This document shows positions 57,201 through 64,000 of a DNA stretch of 64,000 nucleotides, piece by piece. The stretch lies in NCBI GenBank assembly GCA_001600055.1, contig BCIV01000011.1, forward strand, positions 372,001 to 436,000. Reading direction: 5' to 3'. How positions within the stretch are numbered: the stretch's first letter is position 1; the number at the start of each line of letters is the position of its first letter. The position numbers and the translations under genes were made by a program. The stretch comes from Filobasidium wieringae. Lineage: Eukaryota > Basidiomycota > Tremellomycetes > Filobasidiales > Filobasidiaceae. The notes beneath the pieces were generated by a model. It saw nothing but the letters and a program-made list of their open reading frames with translations. It made no database searches and had not been told where the DNA came from.

Positions 57201-60200
57201 AGAGCTTGAAGTCGTGCGCGAAATACCTGTGCCCTTCGAAGTCATCAAGCAAGTCGAGGTACTGAGAGAGATTCCTGCTCCATTCGAAGTTGTTCGCGAG
57301 ATCGAAATCATACGAGAGATACCAACGCCATTCGAGGTCGTTCGGGAGGTCGAACGGGTTCGAGAGGTCGAGGTCATTCGAGAGATCCCTGCTCCCTTCG
57401 AGGTCATCCGCGAGGTCGAAGTCATAAAAGAAGTACCCATGCCCTTTGAGGTCATCCGTGAAGTGGAACGGGTCGTTACGGTCGAGGTCCCGGTCGAAGT
57501 ACTCCGGGACGTTCACGTGCCTATACCAGTCGAAACGGTTCGGACAGTCGAAAAGGAGGTGATCAAGGAGATTGAGATATTGTTTGACCGCATTGTTGAG
57601 GTAGAAAAGGTGGTCGAAAAGCTGGTCATTCGAGAAATACCTGTCGAGGTGATGGTTGAAAAACAAGTAGACGTTATCAGGGAGGTCCCAATCGAGGTGG
57701 TTCGCGAAATTATTCGAGAGGTACCGGTCGAGGTGATTCGAGAGGTCACAAAAGATGTACCGTTCGAAGTCGTTCGAGAAATCATCAAGGAAGTGCCGGT
57801 TGAAGTCATTCGAGAGGTCATCAAAGAGGTTCCTGTGGAGGTTGTTCGCGAAATTGTCAAGGAGGTCCCAGTCGAGGTGACAGTTGAAAAACACGTCGAC
57901 CGAGAAACGATTAGGGAAGTACCGGTTGAGGTATTGGTCGACCGCTTCGTGGATCGAGAAGTACCTGTTGAAAAGATTGTTATACAAGAGGTCAAAGTGG
58001 AGGTGATCCGCGAGATCCCTATTCCTTTCGAGACTATCAGAGAGGTTACGGTAGAGAAGATTGTGGAAGTACCAGTGGAAATCATGGTCGATCGGGAAGT
58101 GATCGTAGAGAAGCCCTTTGAAACGATCCGTCATATCGAGGTCATCAAAGAAGTGCCGGTCACTCAAGAAGTGGAGATAGTCAAGGAGGTGTTTGTCGAC
58201 CGACCAGTCGAGGTCATACGGGAGGTCACTGTTGACAGGCCAGTCGAAGTCATCAGAGAAGTGTTTGTCGACAGGCCTGTTGAAGTTATTATCACAAAGG
58301 ACGTCTTTTTGGACAGACCCGTGGAAGTTGTCAAGGAAGTGTTCATCGACAAGCCTGTCGAGGTCATCCGAGAGGTGTATGTCGACAAGCCCTTCGAAGT
58401 CATTAAGGAAATTCCAATAGACAGACCGGTCGAAACTGTTCGCGAAATCCCTGTCGAAGTGCGAGTTCCGTATGAAACCATCAAGGAGGTCAAGGTGCCT
58501 TTCGAGGTAATTAAGGAAATCTTTGTGGACCGACCTTTTGAAACTATCAAAGAAGTTCCGGTCGAGGTTTCAGTACCTTTTGAAGTCATCAAGGAGGTGC
58601 CTTTTGAAGTTATCAGGGAAGTATTTGTGGACAGGCCTGTTGAGGTGATCAAAGAAGTCCACGTCCCGGTAGAAACCGTCCGTGAGATCCCTGTAGACCG
58701 AGAAGTCATCGTGGAGAAGGAAGTCATTAAGGAAATTCCTATTGAAAAAGAAGTCATCAAGGAAATCGTGGTTGATAGAGAGGTCATCAAGCACATCGAA
58801 GTAGCTCGCGCACGAGCGGAACACAAAGATATGCCCGTCCAGACGGACTATGTGGGTTCCATGCCTGCGTCACTTAGTGCACCAGCGCCGGATATCGGTC
58901 TCTTCAAGGTTACTCCCGGCTCAAATTTGGATTTCCTCAAGAACCCGCCCATTTCCTCTTCGACCTCGTTTGGCAAACCTGCGATCAGGGTCAAGCAGCG
59001 GTCCAACAGTCCTACGAAGCCGGTTCGTATCGCTGGTTTACCGCGCGAGCTGATTGCTCGGGATGAGGACTTGCATGTGGCCGACCTATCGATACCCCAG
59101 TCGCCGGCAGTCTCTATTCAATCATACATATCAATTGATAGGTCACAACCGCCTATCATCAGTGTCCCCCCACCACCTACCATGCCGCCGCCATTCGACG
59201 CTACGAGACGGATTTCGAGTCCACCGCTAGCCCCGCCATTGGCCGATTTCTCTTCTCGAGCAAAGACCCCGATGAGCGCCGACTTCAACAAGCCAAGAGC
59301 GATATTAGCGAACGAGAACGGTACGCGCACGAATTCGAACAGCATGCCGCCGCCCGCTGCGAGCCGCCAACCTTCGACTGCTAGTCTCAGATCTGCTAAG
59401 AGCAAGGTGCCTACCGATGAAAATCGCTATGGAACTCGACGCAGTATTGAGCAGAGTAGAGACAACGTGAAGAGACTGGCTGATGTCGTGGTTGGCGGCC
59501 GACCTGGCCAGCTGAAATCGCAAACGCGTACTGCTAGTTATGCATCTTCCCGATCCAGCGATTACGGTCATTCACGGGCACCTTCCGGTATGGCTCGCGA
59601 GTTAGGCATGCCTAGCTCGAGCGATCCTCTCTTGATTCAGGCTATTACCCAGGTGATGATTGGAGAGTTCATGTGGAAGAACACTCGTCGAGCTATGGGT
59701 AAAGGAATGTCTGAAAACAAGCATAAGCGATTCTTCTGGGTTCATCCTTACGTCAAGACATTGTACTGGTCTCCGGTCGATCCCGGTGGTGAAAATACTG
59801 CAGAAGCCCGGTCCAAGAGTAGTAAGTAGTAGTGGTTGTCTGTATTGGGAACTCATACTTACACGCCAGGACGTTCCTGTAGTTTATATCACCGGTATCA
59901 AGATCGAGAAGGCTGGAGGTGCAGCTGATCCTAGTTCGTGGCATGAGAGTATCATCGTATGTTCTCAATCAAGAGAGGTCAAGATCACGGCCATGTCCAA
60001 GGATCGACATGATGCATGGTTGAATGTGAGTTTCGTGTACCAAGCGTTGGAATTCCTGGCTGACGCCATACAATTTTCAGGCCCTCTTGTTCTTGTGTGA
60101 CCGACCTGCACCGTCTTCCAAGAAGGACAGGGCCAGTATAGTTCCCATTGAGGCACTGACAACACCACTCCGCAAACCTTCTCGTACACAGCTACCTGAT

Positions 60201-61001
60201 GATTTCGGTCGACAGAAGACTCCTCATTCTATTCGAAGTCTTCAAACATACGCCACCGACAGCGTCACGCCACGAGGCCAGGGCCCCAGGAGTCAATCTG
60301 CGCTGTCCATGCGCAAACGACCTGGGACGCCTGCTCACGAGTACTTGTTGCGATTGGATGCTGGCTTACCTGTGGATGGACTGATGAGCATGAGTGGGAG
60401 AAGAACAGCACATGCTAATCACGATGAAGACGAAGGGTTGCGGTATGGAGAAGGCAACGACACGGTCGGAGATTTCGGGGGATTGGAGAATATGAGAGGT
60501 AAACATGGTTTCAGTCGGAGAGTGAAGACTGCGAAGGCTAAACTCCTTGACATGATTGCAGAGGACGGGGTTTCTGTCTCGGGCAGGAAGACTAATCGGA
60601 CCGGACGTCGATCTTCGGGTGCTTCTCAGTTGACGGCTCCATCGTATCAATCCCGTCATCATGCTCCAAGATCCCCTTCAGCCTGGTCATATCGAAGCCA
60701 CAGTCGTCGGGGAAGTGAGCGAGGCAGTGAGATTTCAGAGCAGTTGTTTGGAGTCGGCGATGAAACCCTCTCCCCGGTCATGGCGAGCAAGAAGAAACCA
60801 GGTTCAAGGCAGACTTCAGCTGGGTCGGGGATCAAAATGCCCCCTATTCCACCTGTACCTCAGAGCGATTTAAGGGAGCATGAAGATGCAGGTGCAACCC
60901 CTAGCATCAAAGCTAGAAAGAAGAGCTTGATCAGAAGACCGAGTCTGACCTTTATCGGGTTCGGTTCCAAGCGATCGAAAAGTCGGCCTAATTCTCCATG
61001 A
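54248..61001 (+). CDS. NUM1: NUM1/ApsA/Mcp5-type cortical dynein and mitochondria anchor
   Basis: A large scaffold that in other fungi binds the plasma membrane, anchors mitochondria and captures dynein to pull nuclei. Exons 54248-54670, 54737-55115, 55178-59821, 59883-60025 and 60081-61001 give 2,169 residues. Layout: a short coiled region (about 55-145); a long coiled coil (about 221-370); disordered Ser/Pro-rich sequence; a repeat array (about 829-1479); more disordered sequence; then the Mcp5-type PH domain (about 1756-1875) with ITQVMIGEFMWKNTRRA and RFFWVHPYVKTLYWS, which binds phosphoinositides at the cortex. The fourth exon is taken from acceptor 59882, giving SSIYITGIKIEK; the nearer CAG at 59867-59869 breaks the frame. 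A basic Ser-rich tail follows. The family assignment rests on the coiled coil, repeats and PH order. Confidence 0.92.
56862..58812 (+). repeat. coding repeat array in NUM1 (PxEVIREV-type units)
   Basis: About 650 residues are built from degenerate units of roughly 10-13 residues with the core Pro-x-Glu-Val-[Ile/Val]-[Arg/Lys]-Glu-[Val/Ile]. The most regular part (about 58190-58420) alternates this core with Val-Asp-Arg/Lys. Codons differ between copies while the protein pattern holds, so the units are old or under protein-level selection rather than freshly duplicated. Charges alternate strictly, with few aromatic residues. Confidence 0.9.
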
Positions 61002-61304
61002 AATTTCTGTGTGGTAACGATGACGATAATGAAACGATTTGGTTGTATACTACCTACTAGTCTTCCTTGTTTGCTGAATTGTCGAGTTGGGTTTAATGAA
61101 AAGCTTGAGAAGATTGATCGCGCGGCTTCTTGATATCTTCTAGATCTACAACAAAAGGAAGCGCCGTGTTTCATCAATTGTCGGATGCAAAAACCTCGAT
61201 TATCTGCTCCCGGGAATTAGAAACTCGATCACAAGAGAATTGAACCTCTTTCGACCTTTTCTTCGATAGTTCCCGGATTTAATACTGATCCTTATCATTC
61301 TTCA
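61002..61304. other. intergenic between NUM1 and the RRM/QT-motif gene
   Basis: 3' flank of NUM1 and upstream region of the next plus-strand gene, whose first exon is not fixed and might begin here. Confidence 0.4.
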
Positions 61305-62899
61305 ATGCTTGAATTCTCTTGGTATCAACACGAAGTGCTGCCAAGTCAGGAATCTCTTGGCTCGCTCAAGCTGTTGGGTGACCGAATCTACCCTCATCCG
61401 TTGGTGGTGAGTGTCGATGCGACAGGTCTGCATCATTCGATTGATAGAGGGATACCAGCAAAACAGAGTACTCAGATTCGTGCTCGAGCTCAACCAACGC
61501 AAAGAGTGGCAAGACTGGCTTGAACGACTTGGCAAAGTGGATATACAACTGTTACCAGGGCAAGATACCGGTAAGAGCGGTCCAGACACTAGTCTGAATA
61601 TCACTGATTTCTCTTCCTAGGCTAGGCTTGATCTGGTTTGCAAACGTTCGATCGGGTAGGTTGTAATTTCGAGATGATATCTTTCAACCTCTTCGAGCTG
61701 AAGCTCTTTCAATAGCTGAAAAGGCTCTGGTCCTGAATCTCTCAAACGATACAAATGGCTTCTCCCTATATCCTTTGCAAGTCCTACAGAAACAAAACGA
61801 AAACCTCAACCCTTCATCCGTCGTGTTGTGTGGTTTCGATCCTGCCAAGCCTTTAGACTTGCTCTATGACCTGATAAGACCTTGGGGAGCTCTGCGATAT
61901 CTTCGCCAGAGACAGGACACTCGACTGGAAGTGAGTTTCTGGAGCCAGACGGATGCTGACAAATGGGCGAAAGAATGGAATGGAATGATTTTCGAGGGAA
62001 AAGAACTGTACGTCGAGATTCGATAGTTTGAGGATCTAGCTTATATCGCCTACAATGACCTTAGATCGACTGAACAGTCTGATAAGACAGAAAACGACCC
62101 AGTGTCCCTTCTACTGAGCCGGACGAGAGACATAGAGACAAAACGAACAAGCTGGAAGGTAGAACATGTCTCACGAAAATCACCTCCCGTCCAGGTTATC
62201 CGGAATCCGCCCAAAATGACTGAACACAAATCGATTCAAACAGTGGCAAACTTGATGGAGAACAGAACAAGCCAAACGAACACCAACGTCTCATGGTCAG
62301 ATCGAGCAACTCAGACGGAGCTCATGACGGCTTCGAAAGACGCGTCAAGTCAGACGGATATGGTTCATGCTCGACCAAGGCCCGTTTGTGAATTGACACA
62401 GCCCTTTGGATCGACATCTCATGTCGACATCGATCGCCTCCTGTTGCGATGGTCCAGGACAGCTGACATCCACCCCGACTCAGTGGCGGAGTTGACCATG
62501 TACTCAGCGGATGAGATTTGGAAATACCTCGTTTTTCTTGGCGATGGCGGAACGAAAGGCAGACTGGCGGGATTGAGCCAGATGGATGATGAGATGATGG
62601 GGTTGACTTTAAGTTGGTTGAGTCGCGAAAAAGATGAAGGGGATACACGTCGAGTCATTTGCGAAAAATTGACGAAGCTTTCAAGAGTCCGTATTCTTGG
62701 ATCAGCATTCACCTATGACCGATTGCTGAGCACTTCCACTTTTCAGGCGTGGGGGTACAAACAACACAGCCGAGCTGTAGCCGAAAGGATCTTGAGCGAA
62801 GGCGATCCCTGGTCCATCCTCTTACTGATGAACTGTCATCCGTATATAATGAGAGGGTTGATAGCTCGAGCAGGGAAGAACGGTTCATCTTCGGTCTGA
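61305..62899 (+). CDS. unrecognised protein with two RRM-like folds and a cluster of QT motifs
   Basis: No family is recognised. Supported exons: one ending at 61570, then 61626-61655, 61716-62007 and 62065-62899, all phase-consistent. The 5' end is uncertain; ATG 61305 joined by a GTGACC donor (61378) to acceptor 61444-61445 is my best guess. The first fold contains LIWFANVRSGAEKAL, resembling RNP1 and the helix after it. The second has VVLCGFDPAKPLDLLYDLI and RLEVSFWSQTDADKWAKEWNG. Next comes a linker with four Gln-Thr sites in ~45 residues: KSIQTV, TSQTN, RATQTE and SSQTD. These resemble dynein light chain LC8 ligands. The C-terminal ~180 residues are helical and hydrophobic-patterned and end in GKNGSSSV. 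Confidence 0.7.
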
Positions 62900-63009
62900 C
62901 ATCCGTTGCTGATACGTATGGGAAAATGTCCATGGTTGAGGTATGCGTGTAGAGCGAAGATCTCTTATCTTCTAGTAATACAACAAAAAAGTGATGTTGG
63001 CGGTGTTGC

Positions 63010-64000
63010 TCAATGCAGATTACTCTTCTTTGCCAATTCGTAATCCTGGAATCCAAGTGATTTTTCCACTTCATCCGATGAGGCGTCAGGCTCCAGATGA
63101 CCATGTTCATTCCTCCTCGCTCTAGAAGGTTGGAAGGCGAGGTCGTTTAGTACCCCCAATGATTTTTGGTCTTTCTGCTTGAAGATCGGTGACTTACTTG
63201 AAGAAAGTATAACTTAGAACCATGTCGTCCACCTGTTCAGCCGATGGGTCGTCCAGGATATCTTTGTCGATAAAGAAGAACACAGGTAGATCTACTTGTT
63301 CACCTGCTCGGATCTTTTGCTGTTCGAAGCAGAAGCATTCGACCTTGGCAAAGTAAGGAGAAACCTAGCGATGCAGGAAGAAAGGTAATATGAAGTGAGA
63401 AAGCATGTCCGAGTCGAGGAAGGGCAAGGGGAGATGTCTCACCCTGGACGGGGTGATATTATAAGTCGCAATCCCTACGACATCCTCCGTCCCCCAGTTC
63501 TCCGCCGTGTAGAACGCTAAAGCGGTCTCCCCCGGCAAGACCTTTACGAACCTCTGCTGAGGTGTGAATTTCCACTTCAAGTCGTCCGAAGCGGTAGCTT
63601 CGAAATGCACCGTTATCCTGTTCCTCAGATGAGCGTCTTCGTCGGGGTAAAGTCGATCGGGAGTGTATTTCGAATTATCTGTTATTGGGATACCTCCGAA
63701 ACCTGTTGCACCACAGAAGGCGCGGTAGAGGGGTACGGCAGCGTAGGTGGCTCCTAGAGCAAGGATGAGCTACGGGAGTCGTCGATTGGATCGGGAGTGA
63801 GCTTGTGGCTGATTTCCGGTCAAAGACTGAATGACTCACACATCCCGCTCCGTAGTACATCGCGTTTTTACTCTTCTCTCCTCTCCGTTCGTACATCTGT
63901 CTCTGACGCTCGTGCATCATCTCCCTTGCTCTTCGCATCTCCTCCGCAGAGTTGGCGGTCACATGGGTAGTATGAACCTTTGGACCTGTCGATATCGATC
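63010..64000 (-). CDS. COX11: cytochrome c oxidase assembly protein COX11, 5' end beyond the window
   Basis: A mitochondrial inner-membrane copper chaperone that delivers copper to the CuB site of Cox1. Exons seen, from the 5' side: 63840 to the window edge, 63443-63769, 63198-63364 and 63010-63121. Landmarks: a basic matrix-side helix (REMMHERQRQMYERR), one membrane span (about CLILALGATYAAVPLYRAFC), the FCGATGFGG segment and the copper-binding CFCFEQQKI. The protein continues past SYTFFK into ARRNEHGHLEP only because of the final intron (donor GTAAGT at 63197); otherwise it would stop at once. A CAG near 63986 (read on the minus strand) may be the acceptor of the first visible exon, so the targeting peptide lies outside the window. 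Confidence 0.93.

Noticed and set aside
57109..58826. Long antisense open frames (352 and 220 codons) opposite the NUM1 repeat array
   Set aside because: They mirror the repetitive sense codons and have a monotonous composition. The sense frame has coiled coil, repeats and a PH domain, so these are shadows.
59867..59869. CAG acceptor candidate in the NUM1 PH domain
   Set aside because: It meets a stop in the required phase; the TAG at 59880-59882 gives the PH-domain strand SSIYITGIK.

Overview
The window is nuclear DNA from an intron-rich fungus. Nearly every gene is cut by GT-AG introns of about 45-70 bases. The gene set includes a FunK1-type kinase pair, a farnesylation-ready chitin synthase activator, a Num1/Mcp5 cortical anchor and a T5orf172 protein. 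Together these point to a basidiomycete, most likely a Tremellomycete close to Cryptococcus or Kwoniella. The lineage is inferred from gene style, not from a search. Exon joins were worked out by hand. I accepted each only when splice sites, reading phase and family alignment agreed, except where an entry says a join or start is ambiguous.

Left part (1-18 kb): the 3' part of a FunK1 kinase, a mitochondrial-type acyl-CoA dehydrogenase followed at once by an (AG)37 tract, an SKT5/CHS4-like Sel1-repeat protein ending in a CaaX box, adenine deaminase AAH1 whose start codon is made by splicing, a disordered protein with a PAM2 motif, uroporphyrinogen decarboxylase, RNA polymerase II subunit RPB11, an ERF4-type palmitoyltransferase subunit with an 11-base microexon, ribosomal protein uL15 and V-ATPase subunit F.

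Middle part (19-41 kb): secretory-pathway and lipid genes are frequent here: COG2, ceramide synthase LAG1, a triose-phosphate/nucleotide-sugar type transporter, GPI inositol-deacylase BST1 and a very large inositol polyphosphate 5-phosphatase. Among them lie a T5orf172 protein, a U1A/U2B''-type spliceosomal protein and a single-pass Ser/Thr-rich membrane protein.

Right part (41-64 kb): a disordered protein with three KEN boxes, a D-box candidate and an internal duplication; D-aminoacyl-tRNA deacylase DTD1; a second, complete FunK1 kinase; actin-related protein ARP6; a G3BP-like NTF2/RRM/RGG protein; a 2,169-residue NUM1/Mcp5 homologue with a ~650-residue repeat array and a C-terminal PH domain; an unrecognised protein with two RRM-like folds and a cluster of QT motifs; and the 3' part of COX11, which runs off the right edge.

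I see no mobile elements, CRISPR arrays, rRNA or tRNA genes. Most of the window is ordinary housekeeping content. The best leads are the QT-motif protein beside NUM1, the PAM2 protein, the KEN-box protein and several unusual exon structures.
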